A DNA stretch of 33,301 nt from Pseudomonadota bacterium (GCA_018242165.1 JAFECL010000013.1:1-33301); one strand, 5' to 3'. Counted from the first letter of the stretch, positions 1 to 9,187 are shown. A program made the numbers and translations. The notes: a model not told the origin generated them from the letters alone.

Positions 1-1
1 G

Positions 2-61
2 ATCACCAACATCGTCGCGCTGCTGCTGCTCGCGGCGCTGGCGGCAGGCCACGCGGGCTGA
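2..61 (+). CDS. 3' end of an unidentified CDS (hydrophobic C-terminus)
   Basis: Only the last 19 codons are in the window. They read as a Leu/Ala-rich hydrophobic stretch ending in GHAG and a TGA at 59-61, which would fit a final membrane segment. The frame is supported by the strong intrinsic terminator that follows 32 bp later, so this is probably the end of a transcription unit. The family cannot be recognised from so short a fragment. Confidence 0.5.
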   Translation: MTNIVALLLLAALAAGHAG

Positions 62-93
62 TTTCAGCCTGCCAGCCCTGCTGGTGAACAGAG

Positions 94-125
94 GCCCCGC
101 CGGACCCGTCCGGCGGGGCTTTTTG
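94..125 (+). terminator. Rho-independent terminator
   Basis: A perfect 10-bp GC stem (94-103 GCCCCGCCGG pairing with 110-119 CCGGCGGGGC) closes a 6-nt loop and is followed at once by five T residues (120-124). This is a textbook intrinsic terminator for the gene ending at 61, and the clearest one in the window. Confidence 0.9.
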
Positions 126-213
126 TTGCCTTGCGCCGGGCATTTACCCTTCCTTGGTGGGCGCCTTGCTATGCCTCACGGTCAAGCGACCCCGTCAGGC
201 ACGAGGAATTCCA

Positions 214-1380
214 TTGGCCAGCCGCGCCGAGCCGATCAGCAATCTGCCCCCGCCAGCGGCCACCGGCCGTGGCGTGGCGCGGCTGGTGGCGTGCAGCGCC
301 GATGGCCTGGCCAGCCCTGCCGCGATCGCCAGCTGGGATGCCATCGCGCAATGGGCCAGCGAGCCCAATCCGTTTTACGAGAGCTGGTTCCTGCTGCCCG
401 CCGTGCGCCAGTTTGCCGCCACCCATCAGGCCAGCCTGCTGCGCTTCGAGCTGGACGAGCACTTCGCCGGGCTGATGCCGCTGTGCCATGCGCCGCGCTA
501 TTATGGCTGGCCGGTTCCGGTGATGGGCAACTGGCTGCACCCCAACTGCTTCCTTGGCGCACCGCTGGTCAGTGCCGGTACCGAACGCCTGTTCTGGCGC
601 GCACTGTTCGACTGGGCCGATCTGCATTGCCAGGGCGAACTGTTCCTGCACCTGCAGGATCTGCCGCTCGACGGACCGCTCCATCAGGCGCTGGTTGACG
701 AGCTGGCTGACCAGCAGCGCCAGGCCGCGCTGGTGCGCCGGCGCGAGCGGGTGGTGCTGCGCTCGCCGCTTGGCTCGCAGGCCTACTGGGAGGCCAGCAT
801 CTCGGCGAAAAAGCGCAAGGAGCTGCGCCGCCAGGCCAATCGTCTGGCCGAACTGGGCCGGGTCGGGCTGCAGCGTCAGCGCGATGCGGCGGGGTTGGAA
901 CAATGGATCGGCCAGTTCCTGGCGCTTGAGGCGGCGGGCTGGAAAGGCGCCGCCGGCACCGCGCTGGAATGTGCCGCCGAAACCCGCATCCTGTTCAGCG
1001 AGGCGCTGCATGGCGCCGCGGCCGGCGGCCGGCTGGAGCGGCTGACCCTGGCGCTGGACGGCACGCCGGTGGCGATGCTGGCCAACTTCATCACCGGCCC
1101 GGGGGTCTTCTCGTTCAAGACGACCTTCGACGAAAAGCTCAGCGCCTATTCGCCCGGCGTCCTGCTCCAGCAGGCCAACCTTGGCCTGCTCGACGACCCG
1201 GTGGTGCGGTGGAGCGATTCCTGCGCCTATGACGATCATCCGATGATCGCCCACCTGTGGCGCGAACGCCGCCCGTTCGGCAGCTACAACATTGCCATCG
1301 GCGGGCGGGCACGCCGCTTCGCCTTCGCCCAGTTCGCGCGCATCGAGCTCGCGCGCAGTCCGCTTGGGGGGCCCCAATGA
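214..1380 (+). CDS. GNAT-fold acyltransferase, BioF2-like (Acetyltransf_6 / CelD-like)
   Basis: About 388 aa. The central and C-terminal parts have the look of the BioF2-like/FemAB-type double-GNAT family: a KKRKELRRQ basic segment after the first half, an LALEAAGWKG motif, and an FKTTFDE...SPGVLL segment near the end, which in this family lines the acyl-CoA/acceptor cleft. Such proteins are usually linked to cell-envelope or polysaccharide acylation; the substrate cannot be read here. The reading frame is open from 154, but only TTG/GTG codons are available. I chose TTG 214 because a GAGGA Shine-Dalgarno (203-207) lies 6 nt upstream; TTG 154 is the longest alternative. The stop overlaps the next start (ATGA), so the two genes are translationally coupled. 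Confidence 0.8.
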   Translation: MASRAEPISNLPPPAATGRGVARLVACSADGLASPAAIASWDAIAQWASEPNPFYESWFLLPAVRQFAATHQASLLRFELDEHFAGLMPLCHAPRYYGWPVPVMGNWLHPNCFLGAPLVSAGTERLFWRALFDWADLHCQGELFLHLQDLPLDGPLHQALVDELADQQRQAALVRRRERVVLRSPLGSQAYWEASISAKKRKELRRQANRLAELGRVGLQRQRDAAGLEQWIGQFLALEAAGWKGAAGTALECAAETRILFSEALHGAAAGGRLERLTLALDGTPVAMLANFITGPGVFSFKTTFDEKLSAYSPGVLLQQANLGLLDDPVVRWSDSCAYDDHPMIAHLWRERRPFGSYNIAIGGRARRFAFAQFARIELARSPLGGPQ

Positions 1381-2213
1381 CGATCTTTCCCGAGGCATCG
1401 CGCCTGCATTTCGCCGCCCACTATCCCGAGGTACCGCACAAGCTGGACCACCGGCTGGACCGTCACCCGCTGCTCGAAATCGAGGCCCTGGCCAGCCTGG
1501 CCGAGGCGCTGCCCGAGGCCAGCGTCGAATACAACGCCGCCGATCAACCGATCGGGATCAGTGGCAAGCCCGAACCGACCGGGGTGCCGATCGGCGAGAC
1601 GATCCGCACCATCGAACGCAGCAACAGCTGGGCGGCGCTGAAGAACATCGAACAGGTGCCGGCCTATGCCGAACTGCTGCACGGCCTGATCGGCGAATTG
1701 CGCGGCGAGATCGAGGCGCGCACCGGGGCGCTGCTCAATCCGCAGGGCTTCATTTTCATCACCTCGCCCGGCGGGGTCACGCCCTACCATTTCGACCCCG
1801 AGCACAATATCCTGCTGCAGGTGCGCGGCACCAAGGTGATGACCCAGTTCCCCTCGGCCGATCCGCGCTATTCGCCCGCCACCGCCCACGAATCGTACCA
1901 CACCGGCGGCCCGCGCGAGCTGACCTGGCACGACAGCATGCTGGCCGGGGGCAGCGAATTCCCGCTCGCCCCGGGCGAGGCGCTGTTCGTGCCAGTGATG
2001 GCCCCGCACTTCGTCCGCAATGGCCCCACCCCCTCGGTCAGCCTGTCGATCACCTGGCGCTCGGACTGGTCCTACGCCGAAAGCGCCGCGCACGCCTTCA
2101 ACGCCCGGCTGCGCCGGCTGGGGCTGAACCCGCGCCGCCCGGGCCGCTGGCCGGCCCGGAACCTGGCCAAGGCCTATGCCTGGCGGGCGATGCAGCGGCT
2201 GGGCATTGGCTGA
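1377..2213 (+). CDS. Cupin-like/JmjC-type Fe(II)-dependent oxygenase domain protein
   Basis: 278 aa. The protein shows a JmjC/cupin_8 metal-binding pattern: H138-F-D140 in the motif TPYHFDPEHN, followed by a distal H211 in APHFVRN, spacing typical of a double-stranded beta-helix with an HxD...H iron site. LLQVRGTK after the HxD motif matches the strand that holds the 2-oxoglutarate-contacting lysine in this fold. Family members hydroxylate protein or small-molecule substrates; some are annotated as 'transcriptional regulators' without a DNA-binding domain, and none is visible here. The start at 1377 overlaps the preceding stop by 4 nt, so the protein is co-translated with the BioF2-like acyltransferase, suggesting a joint modification role (inference). 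Confidence 0.8.
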   Translation: MTIFPEASRLHFAAHYPEVPHKLDHRLDRHPLLEIEALASLAEALPEASVEYNAADQPIGISGKPEPTGVPIGETIRTIERSNSWAALKNIEQVPAYAELLHGLIGELRGEIEARTGALLNPQGFIFITSPGGVTPYHFDPEHNILLQVRGTKVMTQFPSADPRYSPATAHESYHTGGPRELTWHDSMLAGGSEFPLAPGEALFVPVMAPHFVRNGPTPSVSLSITWRSDWSYAESAAHAFNARLRRLGLNPRRPGRWPARNLAKAYAWRAMQRLGIG

Positions 2214-2273
2214 TCGCGTGCTGCACCGCGCAACGGGGTTGACGGGCACGTAAACCAGCCGCAAACCCTGCGG

Positions 2274-3182
2274 ATGAGCGATGATGAAACCCCCGCAGAA
2301 CCGACGCCCGAGGAACTGGTTGCCGATCTGATCGCGCTGCTGAACGTCGCCGAAACCGGCACCGACAGCTGGCGCGGGCGGCGCAAGAAGGGCGGCATCG
2401 GCCGGGTCTTCGGCGGGCAGGTGATCGCCCAGGCGCTGGTCGCGGCCGAACGCACCGTCGATCCGGCCCGGGCGGTGCACTCGCTCCACGCCTATTTCCT
2501 GCGCGGCGGCAACGAGGATTTCGAAATCGACTACGAAGTCGCGCGCGATTTCGATGGCGGGTCGTTCTCGAACCGGCGGGTGGTGGCCAGCCAACAGGGC
2601 CGCCCGATCCTGAACTTCACCGCCTCGTTCCAGGTGGCCGAGGAAGGGGTTCACCACCAGATCCCCATGCCCGAGGTGCCGGGGCCTGACGAATTGCTGT
2701 CGGTGCGCGAACTGCTGACCCGCGCCGGGGTTTCCAGCCACCACGCCGACGGCCGGCGCCACATGTTCAAGCCCCAGCCGGTCGAGATGCGCCCGGTCAA
2801 TCCGGGGCGCTGGGGCGGGCTGGAGCAGGGCGAGGCGCGGCAGGAAATCTGGATCCGCACCGTCGCGCCCCTGCCCGACGACCCGGCGCTGCACCGCGCG
2901 ATCCTGGCCTATGCCAGCGATTTCAGCCTGCTTTCCACCGCTGCGATCCCCCACGGGCTGAACTTCTTCCGCCGCAATATCCAGGCCGCCAGCCTTGACC
3001 ATGCGGTGTGGTTCCACGAACCGTTCCGCGCCGACGAATGGCTGCTCTACGCCACCGACAGCCCCTGGGCCGGCCATGGCCGGGGCTACAACCGGGGGCG
3101 GATCTACACCCGCGACGGGCGGCTGGTGGCCGAGGCGGCGCAGGAAGGGCTGATCCGCCGCCGGGTCGAAACCGCCTCCTGA
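2274..3182 (+). CDS. tesB: Acyl-CoA thioesterase II (TesB family)
   Basis: 302 aa, close to the usual ~285-300 aa, with the double hot-dog layout. The N-terminal half carries the conserved VFGGQVIAQAL motif and HSLHAYFLRGG; the C-terminal half carries LAYASDF, LDHAVWFHEPF and AAQEGLIR. The catalytic triad of E. coli TesB (Asp204, Thr228, Gln278) maps to D216, S240 and Q290, so the threonine is replaced by serine, a conservative change. The enzyme hydrolyses acyl-CoA to free acid and CoA in the cytoplasm. It starts 60 bp after the JmjC-like gene and is followed 21 bp later by the CMD-like gene, probably one transcription unit. Confidence 0.93.
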   Translation: MSDDETPAEPTPEELVADLIALLNVAETGTDSWRGRRKKGGIGRVFGGQVIAQALVAAERTVDPARAVHSLHAYFLRGGNEDFEIDYEVARDFDGGSFSNRRVVASQQGRPILNFTASFQVAEEGVHHQIPMPEVPGPDELLSVRELLTRAGVSSHHADGRRHMFKPQPVEMRPVNPGRWGGLEQGEARQEIWIRTVAPLPDDPALHRAILAYASDFSLLSTAAIPHGLNFFRRNIQAASLDHAVWFHEPFRADEWLLYATDSPWAGHGRGYNRGRIYTRDGRLVAEAAQEGLIRRRVETAS

Positions 3183-3203
3183 CCCCCTCGAAAGGATCAC
3201 GCC

Positions 3204-3770
3204 ATGCGCCTTGACCAGCCCCGCCTCGCCCCGCTCGGCGATGCCGAACTGTCCCCGGCGCAGGCCGAACTGATCGCCTCGTTCCAGGCGCGCGGGGCCG
3301 ATTACAACATCTTCCGCACCTTCGTGCGCGATCCCGCCGCGCTGCGCGCCTTCATGGTCTGGGGCGGGCATATCCTGTCCGAGAGCAACCCGCTGGGCAT
3401 CCGCCGCCGCGAACTGGCGATCCTGCGCACCGGGTTCCTGTGCAAGGCGGGCTATGAATGGGCCCAGCACGAACGGATCGGCCGCGCCGCCGGGCTGACC
3501 GACGCCGAGATCGCAGGGCTCAAGGCCGGGGCTGATGCCGCCTGCTGGGATGCCGCCGATCGCGCACTGCTGGCCGCCACCGATCAGCTGGTCACCCGCC
3601 ATTTCATCGACGATGCCGGCTGGGCCGCGCTGACCGACCACTTCAGCGAAAGCGAAGTGCTGGCGCTGATCTTCACCGTGGGCCAGTACACCATGGTGTC
3701 GATGTTCCTCAACACCACCGGGGTGCAGCTCGACGCGGATCTGGTCGCCGATCCGGACCTGCGGGCGTGA
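3204..3770 (+). CDS. Carboxymuconolactone decarboxylase (CMD/AhpD-like) family protein
   Basis: 188 aa, all-helical CMD-type sequence. The segment RELAILRTGFLCKAGYEWAQHERIG is the family signature, with one Cys in FLCK and the downstream Trp-x-x-His; the CxxC of true AhpD peroxidase reductants is absent, so it is more likely a decarboxylase-like or uncharacterised member than a thiol peroxidase partner. The start at 3204 is supported by AAAGGA at 3191-3196, 7 nt upstream. Its last codons overlap the SDR start (GTGA), a pairing that suggests both act on the same substrate; that substrate is not evident from sequence. Confidence 0.88.
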   Translation: MRLDQPRLAPLGDAELSPAQAELIASFQARGADYNIFRTFVRDPAALRAFMVWGGHILSESNPLGIRRRELAILRTGFLCKAGYEWAQHERIGRAAGLTDAEIAGLKAGADAACWDAADRALLAATDQLVTRHFIDDAGWAALTDHFSESEVLALIFTVGQYTMVSMFLNTTGVQLDADLVADPDLRA

Positions 3771-4582
3771 GGCTGGCCGGGCGGCGCTGCGCGATCATCG
3801 GCGCGGGGCAGACCCCGGGCGAGACGCTGGGCAACGGCCGCGCCATCGCGCTGCGCTTCGCCGCCGAAGGAGCCAGCCTGCTGCTGGTTGACCGCGATGG
3901 CGCGGCGGCACGGGACACGGCCGAGGCGGTGCTCGCCGCCACCCCGGGCGCCCGGGTGGCCGTTCAGCTGGCCGACATCACCGCCGTGGATGGCCCAGTC
4001 TCGATCGCCCGGGCGGCGGCCAAGCGGCTGGGCGGGCTGGACGGGCTGATCCACGTGGTGGGGATCGGCGATGGCCGCGATGCCCCCGCCGGGCGGCTGG
4101 ACGACACGGTGTGGGACCGGCTGATCGCGGTCAACCTGACCGGTGCCTTCCGCACGATCAGCGCCTGCCTGCCCTTGCTGCGCGAGGGTGCCGCCGGGCG
4201 CGCGGGCGGCGCGGCCATCGTCACCATCTCGTCGCTGGCCGCGCTGGCGCCGACCCCGATGCTGGCCTATTCGGTCTCGAAGGCCGCGCTCGACCGCCTG
4301 ACCCAGAGCGTGGCGATGCACGAGGCCGCCCATCAGGTGCGTTGCAACGCGGTGCTGCCCGGGCTGATGGACACGCCGATGGCGATCGAGAACATCGCCC
4401 GCAACCGGGGCATCGCCCCCGATGTGCTGCGCGCCGAGCGCGCCCGCGCGGTGCCGATGGGCCACATGGGCGATGCCATGGATACCGCCAACGCCGCGCT
4501 GTTCCTGACCAGCGACGAGGCGCGGTTCATCACCGGGGTGCTGCTGTCGGTCGACGGCGGCCAGTCGCTGAAGGTCGGCTGA
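3767..4582 (+). CDS. Short-chain dehydrogenase/reductase (SDR)
   Basis: 271 aa, classical SDR length. It has an N-terminal cofactor-binding region (IGAGQTPGETLGNG, a longer glycine-rich loop than the usual TGxxxGxG), the NLTG motif after strand 4, and the catalytic S155, Y168 and K172 (YSVSK). The C-terminal FLTSDEARFITG...VDGG is typical of classical SDRs. It should catalyse NAD(P)-dependent oxidation or reduction of a hydroxyl/carbonyl. Start GTG 3767 overlaps the CMD stop by 4 nt. Its own stop (4580-4582) lies one base from the stop of the convergent cysteine-desulfhydrase-like gene. Cofactor preference cannot be decided from the unusual loop. Confidence 0.92.
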   Translation: MRLAGRRCAIIGAGQTPGETLGNGRAIALRFAAEGASLLLVDRDGAAARDTAEAVLAATPGARVAVQLADITAVDGPVSIARAAAKRLGGLDGLIHVVGIGDGRDAPAGRLDDTVWDRLIAVNLTGAFRTISACLPLLREGAAGRAGGAAIVTISSLAALAPTPMLAYSVSKAALDRLTQSVAMHEAAHQVRCNAVLPGLMDTPMAIENIARNRGIAPDVLRAERARAVPMGHMGDAMDTANAALFLTSDEARFITGVLLSVDGGQSLKVG

Positions 4583-4583
4583 A

Positions 4584-5645
4584 TCAGCCCAGCAAGGCCG
4601 CCGCCCGTTCGGCTTCGGCGTGCCAGGCGATCCCTTCGGCCGCCAGCCAGGCGTCGTCGTAATAGGTCTGGGCATAGCGCTGGCCCGAATCGCATAGGAT
4701 CGTCACCACCGAGCCCTGCTCGCCGCGCGCCGCCATCTCCTCGATCAGCGTCAGGCAGGCGACCAGGTTGGTGCCGGTCGAACCGCCGACACCGCGCCCC
4801 AGCCGGGCGGAAAGCGCGCGCATCGCGCCGATGCTGGCGCCATCGGGCACCGCGATCATCCTGTCGATCACCTCGGGAATGAAGCTGGGCTCGACCCGGG
4901 GGCGGCCGATCCCCTCGATCCGGCTGCAGGCACCCGGTGGCGGTGCGGTGACGGTGCGATCGGCGAAGTGGCGGTGGAACACCGATCCTTCCGGGTCGGC
5001 CACGCACAGCCGGCTGGGATGCCTGCCATAGCGGATATAGCGCCCGATGGTTGCCGAAGTGCCGCCGGTGCCCGCGCCGCAGACGATCCAGCTGGGTATC
5101 GGGTGCTCTTCGCGCGCCATCTGGCAGAAGATGCTGTCGGCGATATTGTTGTTGCCGCGCCAGTCGGTAGCGCGTTCGGCGTAGGTGAACTGGTCGAGGA
5201 AGTGGCCGCCCTGCTCGGAGGCCAGCCGCTGCGCCTCGGCATAGATCGCCCCGGCACTTTCCGCCTCGTGCACCTCGCCGCCGTGGAAGCGGATCGCCGC
5301 GATCTTGGCTGGCGAAGTGCCGCGCGGCACCACCGCAACGAAGCGCAGCCCGATCAGCCGGGCGAAGTAGGCTTCGGAGACGGCGGTCGAGCCGCTGGTG
5401 GCATCGACCAGCAGGCTGTCGGGCCCGATCCACTGGTTGCACAGGCCATAGAGGATCAGGCTGCGCGCCAGCCGGTGCTTGAGGCTGCCGGTGGGGTGGA
5501 CGCTCTCGTCCTTGAGGTAGAGCGCGATGCCGGGAAAGCGCGGCAGGTCGAGCCGGATCAGGTGGGTATCGGCCGAGCGGTTGAAGTCCGCCTCGATCCG
5601 CCGCACCGCTTCGTTGGTCCAGTCCCGATCCACACGCTTGGTCAC
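4584..5645 (-). CDS. PLP-dependent cysteine synthase-family protein, Cds1-like L-cysteine desulfhydrase
   Basis: 353 aa, fold type II PLP enzyme. The Schiff-base lysine is K56 in [11 protein letters not shown]; the phosphate-binding loop is [12 protein letters not shown], and the substrate loop is [15 protein letters not shown]. The segments [20 protein letters not shown] and ADTHLIR resemble the actinobacterial Cds1 L-cysteine desulfhydrase more than CysK/CysM, so I expect cysteine to pyruvate, ammonia and sulfide; cysteine synthase activity remains possible. Start GTG 5645 has GAGGAG (5653-5658) 7 nt upstream; TTG 5648 is a closer, less well-spaced alternative. It follows uvrC by 13 nt on the same strand, so it is probably co-transcribed with it. 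Confidence 0.85.
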   Translation of the reverse strand: MTKRVDRDWTNEAVRRIEADFNRSADTHLIRLDLPRFPGIALYLKDESVHPTGSLKHRLARSLILYGLCNQWIGPDSLLVDATSGSTAVSEAYFARLIGLRFVAVVPRGTSPAKIAAIRFHGGEVHEAESAGAIYAEAQRLASEQGGHFLDQFTYAERATDWRGNNNIADSIFCQMAREEHPIPSWIVCGAGTGGTSATIGRYIRYGRHPSRLCVADPEGSVFHRHFADRTVTAPPPGACSRIEGIGRPRVEPSFIPEVIDRMIAVPDGASIGAMRALSARLGRGVGGSTGTNLVACLTLIEEMAARGEQGSVVTILCDSGQRYAQTYYDDAWLAAEGIAWHAEAERAAALLG

Positions 5646-5658
5646 CAATAGTCTCCTC

Positions 5659-7599
5659 TTATCCGGCGGGGTGGTAGAAATCGTAGATGCTCCGCGCCAC
5701 CCCCTCGCTGACCCCGGGGGCGCGCTGCAGATCCTCCAGCGCCGCGGCGCGGACCTTGCTGGCGGTGCCGAAATGCAGCAGCAGCGCACGTTTGCGCCCC
5801 GGGCCGATCCCTGGGATTTCATCGAGCGGGCTGGCGCTGATCGCCCGGGCCCGCTTTTCGCGGTGCGCCCCGATGGCAAAGCGGTGAACCTCGTCGCGCA
5901 GCCGCTGGAGGTGGAACAGCACCGGCGAATTGACCGCCAGCTGCTTTTCGCGGCCATCGGGGAAATGGAACACCTCGCGCCCGTCGCGCCCGTGGTGCGG
6001 CCCCTTGGCCACCCCGACCAGCGCGACATCCTCCACGCCGAGTTCGGCCAGCACGCCCATCGCGGCCTTCAGCTGGCCCTTGCCGCCATCGATCAGCACC
6101 AGGTCGGGCCATTCCCCGCCCTCACGCTCGGGGTCTTCCTCCAGCGCCCGGGCAAAGCGGCGGCGGAACACCTCGCGCATCATCGCGTAATCGTCGTCGC
6201 TTGCCGCTTCCCTGATGTTCCACTTGCGGTACTGGCCCTTGCGAAAGCCCTCGGGCCCAGCCACCACCATCGCCCCCAACGCATGCGCGCCCTGGACATG
6301 GCTGTTGTCGTAAATCTCGACCCGGTCGGGCTCGTCGCCCAGTTCGAGGAATTCGGTCATCTCGCGCCAGACGCGCGCCTTGGTGCCGCTTTCGGCCAGC
6401 CGCCGGTCAAGCGCCTCGGCCGCGTTGCGGCTGGCCTGCTCGATCAGCCGGCGGCGATCGCCACGCTGGGGCACCGACAGGGTGACGCGCCCGCCAGCCG
6501 CCTCGTGCAGCGCCTCGGCCAGCAGCTCGGCCTCGGGCAGTTCGCGGTCGGTCAGGATCAGCCGGGGCGGCGGCACTTCGGCATAGAACTGGCCCATGAA
6601 GGCCTGCAGCACCGCGCCTTCGTCCAGCCCGTCGGTATGGCTGGGGAAGAAGGCCCGGTGGCCCCAGTTCTGCCCACCCCGGATAAAGAAGGCCTGCACC
6701 GCCACCGCCCCGCCCTTGGTGGCCATGGCGAAGATGTCGGCATCGCCCAGCCCTTCGGCATTGATCGCCTGGCTGCCCTGGATGAAGGTGGCGGCGCGCA
6801 GCCGGTCGCGCAGCATCGCGGCGCGCTCGAAATCGAGGCCCTCGGCCGCAGCTTCCATCTGCGCTGCCAGCCGCGCCTGCACCGCGCCCGACTTGCCGCC
6901 CAGAAAGTCGCGCGCCTCGGCCACCAGCGCGGCATAGTCCTCCGCCCCGATCCGCCCGACGCAGGGGGCCGAACAGCGCTTGATCTGGTAGAGCAGGCAG
7001 GGCCGGTCGCGCCGCGCCATGAAGCTGTCGGTGCAGCTGCGCAGCAGGAACAGCTTCTGCAGCGCGTTGATCGTGGTGTTGACCGATCCGGCGCTGGCAA
7101 AGGGGCCGTAATAGTTGCCCTCGGCCCGCCGCGCCCCGCGATGCTTCATGATCCGGGGGAAGGCATGATCGGAGCGCAACAGGATGAAGGGGAACGATTT
7201 GTCGTCGCGCAGCAGCACGTTGTAGGGCGGGCGAAAGCGCTTGATCAGCTGCGCCTCGAGCAGCAGCGCCTCGGCCTCGGAATTGGTGGTGACCACCGTC
7301 ATCCCCCGGCACTGGGCCACCATCCGCTGGAGCCGCTGGGGCAATCGCTCGATCTGGGTGTAATTGGCCACCCGGTTGCGCAGCACCCGCGCCTTGCCGA
7401 CGTAGAGCACATCGCCGCGCGCATCCTGCATGCGATAGACCCCGGGGCGTGCCGGCAGGGTGGCCAGCACCTCGCGGATCGCGGCCACGCCGCTGGCCAG
7501 ATCGCCCTGCCCGGCCCCCTTCAGGGTATAGGTCGCCCGCTCCTCGTTGAAGCGGTCGGGCGATTCCCGATCGGGGGGCGGGGCGGACCGGCGGGCCAT
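5659..7599 (-). CDS. uvrC: UvrABC excinuclease subunit C
   Basis: 646 aa, full length for UvrC. In order: an N-terminal GIY-YIG nuclease (G53-V-Y ... Y66-V-G, residues ~45-130) that makes the 3' incision; a cysteine-bearing region (CTDSF...[17 protein letters not shown]); a UVR/UvrB-binding motif ([13 protein letters not shown], ~265-285); the RNase H-like 5' nuclease domain ([20 protein letters not shown]); and a C-terminal tandem helix-hairpin-helix ([13 protein letters not shown] ... APGVSEGVA). It acts in nucleotide excision repair. The ATG at 7599 has AGGGAGG just upstream; the frame stays open further upstream but with no better start. It shares a 115-bp divergent promoter region with the acyltransferase gene at 7715. 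Confidence 0.98.
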   Translation of the reverse strand: MARRSAPPPDRESPDRFNEERATYTLKGAGQGDLASGVAAIREVLATLPARPGVYRMQDARGDVLYVGKARVLRNRVANYTQIERLPQRLQRMVAQCRGMTVVTTNSEAEALLLEAQLIKRFRPPYNVLLRDDKSFPFILLRSDHAFPRIMKHRGARRAEGNYYGPFASAGSVNTTINALQKLFLLRSCTDSFMARRDRPCLLYQIKRCSAPCVGRIGAEDYAALVAEARDFLGGKSGAVQARLAAQMEAAAEGLDFERAAMLRDRLRAATFIQGSQAINAEGLGDADIFAMATKGGAVAVQAFFIRGGQNWGHRAFFPSHTDGLDEGAVLQAFMGQFYAEVPPPRLILTDRELPEAELLAEALHEAAGGRVTLSVPQRGDRRRLIEQASRNAAEALDRRLAESGTKARVWREMTEFLELGDEPDRVEIYDNSHVQGAHALGAMVVAGPEGFRKGQYRKWNIREAASDDDYAMMREVFRRRFARALEEDPEREGGEWPDLVLIDGGKGQLKAAMGVLAELGVEDVALVGVAKGPHHGRDGREVFHFPDGREKQLAVNSPVLFHLQRLRDEVHRFAIGAHREKRARAISASPLDEIPGIGPGRKRALLLHFGTASKVRAAALEDLQRAPGVSEGVARSIYDFYHPAG

Positions 7600-7652
7600 G
7601 GCGCCTCCCTTAGGCCCGCGGGGCGGCTGGCGAAAGCCCCCGCGCCTGCCTG

Positions 7653-7680
7653 TTGACAGCAGCGGCGCGGGGCCTAGGCT
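7653..7680 (+). promoter_or_regulatory. Candidate sigma-70-type promoter for the WS/DGAT gene
   Basis: TTGACA (7653-7658) is followed after 16 bp by TAGGCT (7675-7680) and then, 34 bp later, by the ATG at 7715. A perfect -35 hexamer is rare in such GC-rich DNA, which is the main support; the -10 is weak. It sits in the 115-bp gap between the divergent uvrC and acyltransferase genes. Confidence 0.4.
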
Positions 7681-7714
7681 CACAGCCTGTCAGGGAACAG
7701 CAGGGGGAAGCGCG

Positions 7715-9187
7715 ATGCGGCAGCTGCAGGGGATGGACGCCTCGTTCGTGGCGCTGGAAACGCGCAATTCGCCGATGCATATCGGCTCGATCCTGATCTA
7801 CAATCCGGCCACCGCACCCGGGGGCTTCGTCCGCTTCAAGGATATCCTGCGGTTCTTCGAAAGCCGGCTGCAACTGTCGCGCACCGTGCGCCAGCGGCTG
7901 GTGCGGGTGCCCTTCGACGTCGACTATCCCTACTGGGTGGAAGACGAGCATTTCGACCTCGAATACCACGTCCGCCACCTGGCCCTGCCCAAGCCGGGCG
8001 ACTGGCGCCAGCTGTGCATCCAGGCGGCGCGGATCTTCGCCCGGCCGCTCGACCTGACGCGCCCGCCGTGGGAATTCACGGTGATCGAGGGGCTGGACAA
8101 TATCCCGGGCTTCCCGCCGGGCTGCTATGCCATGGTCACCAAGGTTCACCATGCGGCGATCGATGGCGTTTCCGGGATCGACCTGCTCGAGGCGCTGCAC
8201 AGCCTGATGCCCGAGCCGCCGCCGCTGAATCAGGCGGATTCGTGGAAGCCCGAGCCGGTGCCGCAGCCGCTGGCACTGCTCAGCAAGGGGCTGCTCCACG
8301 CCGCGATCAATCCGTTCCGGCAGGTCGAGGTGCTGGCCCGCGCCGTGCCGGGCATCGCCCGCGCGGTGGGTGGCCTCGCCAAGCGCGATTTCAAGGTCCA
8401 CGGCGAGATGCTGGCCCCGCGCACCCGCTTCAACGCGGTGATTTCGCAAGCCCGCGTGGTCGAGGGGCGGCGGGTGCCGCTGGCCGGGATCAAGGCGATC
8501 CGCGCGCTGTCACCCGGGGCCAAGGTCAACGACGTGTTCCTGGCGATCATCGGCGGGGCGCTGCGCCGCTATCTGCTGGCCAAGGAAGACCTGCCCGACA
8601 AGACCATGACCGCGATGGCCCCGATCTCGGTGCGCAGCAGCGGCGAAAAGAACGACATGGGCAACCAGGTGGCGGCGATGATCGCCCCGCTGGGCACCCA
8701 CCTGGCCGATCCGGGCGAGCGGCTGCGCTATGTCCACCAGCAGACCACCAATTCCAAGGCCATGTCCGACGCGGTGGGCGCCCGCAACCTGACCGAGATG
8801 AGCAAGGTTTCGCCCGCCCTGCTGATGGCGCTGGCGGCGCAGCTCTATTCGCGGCTGGGTCTGGCCAACCGGATGAGCCCGATCTTCAACACCGTGGTCA
8901 CCAACGTGCCCGGCCCGCCGGTGCCGATCTATTCGGCCGGGGCCCGGCTGGAAAGCATGATGGGCCTGCTGTGCCTGACCGACGGGCTGGGGCTGGGCCA
9001 CGTGGTGCAGAGCTATTGCGACGAGGCGACGATCACTTTCACCGCCTGCCGCGAACTGCTGCCCGACCCGGAATTCTACGCCGAATGCCTCGAGGCGAGC
9101 TTCCACGAATTGCTGGCCGCAGCCATGGCCGCCCCGGCCGAGCCCGCCCCGGCGGCGAAGCCGAAGCGTGCGCGCAAGAAGGTCTAG
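7715..9187 (+). CDS. Wax ester synthase/diacylglycerol acyltransferase (WS/DGAT) family O-acyltransferase
   Basis: 490 aa, in the usual 450-500 range. The catalytic HHxxxDG motif is H145-H146-A-A-I-D150-G within KVHHAAIDGVSG, and the N-terminus (LQGMDASFVALE...SPMHIGSI) and the later VTNVPGPP motif are hallmarks of the family. It should transfer acyl groups from acyl-CoA to fatty alcohol or diacylglycerol, making wax esters or triacylglycerol at the membrane; some members instead make other acyl esters. The ATG at 7715 has an AGGGGGA ribosome-binding site. The C-terminus is an Ala/Pro/Lys-rich tail (PKRARKKV). The stop codon overlaps that of the convergent TonB receptor gene within CTAG. Confidence 0.93.
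   Translation: MRQLQGMDASFVALETRNSPMHIGSILIYNPATAPGGFVRFKDILRFFESRLQLSRTVRQRLVRVPFDVDYPYWVEDEHFDLEYHVRHLALPKPGDWRQLCIQAARIFARPLDLTRPPWEFTVIEGLDNIPGFPPGCYAMVTKVHHAAIDGVSGIDLLEALHSLMPEPPPLNQADSWKPEPVPQPLALLSKGLLHAAINPFRQVEVLARAVPGIARAVGGLAKRDFKVHGEMLAPRTRFNAVISQARVVEGRRVPLAGIKAIRALSPGAKVNDVFLAIIGGALRRYLLAKEDLPDKTMTAMAPISVRSSGEKNDMGNQVAAMIAPLGTHLADPGERLRYVHQQTTNSKAMSDAVGARNLTEMSKVSPALLMALAAQLYSRLGLANRMSPIFNTVVTNVPGPPVPIYSAGARLESMMGLLCLTDGLGLGHVVQSYCDEATITFTACRELLPDPEFYAECLEASFHELLAAAMAAPAEPAPAAKPKRARKKV

Noticed and set aside
1284-3641. Very long minus-strand ORF (785 codons) antisense to the JmjC-like, TesB and CMD genes
   Set aside because: It lies opposite three genes with clear family motifs and its translation is a Gly/Arg/Gln-rich string without recognisable domains, the usual result of GC-rich third positions.
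5527-7656. Long plus-strand ORF (709 codons) antisense to uvrC
   Set aside because: UvrC motifs are complete on the minus strand; the antisense translation has no domain and is compositionally biased.
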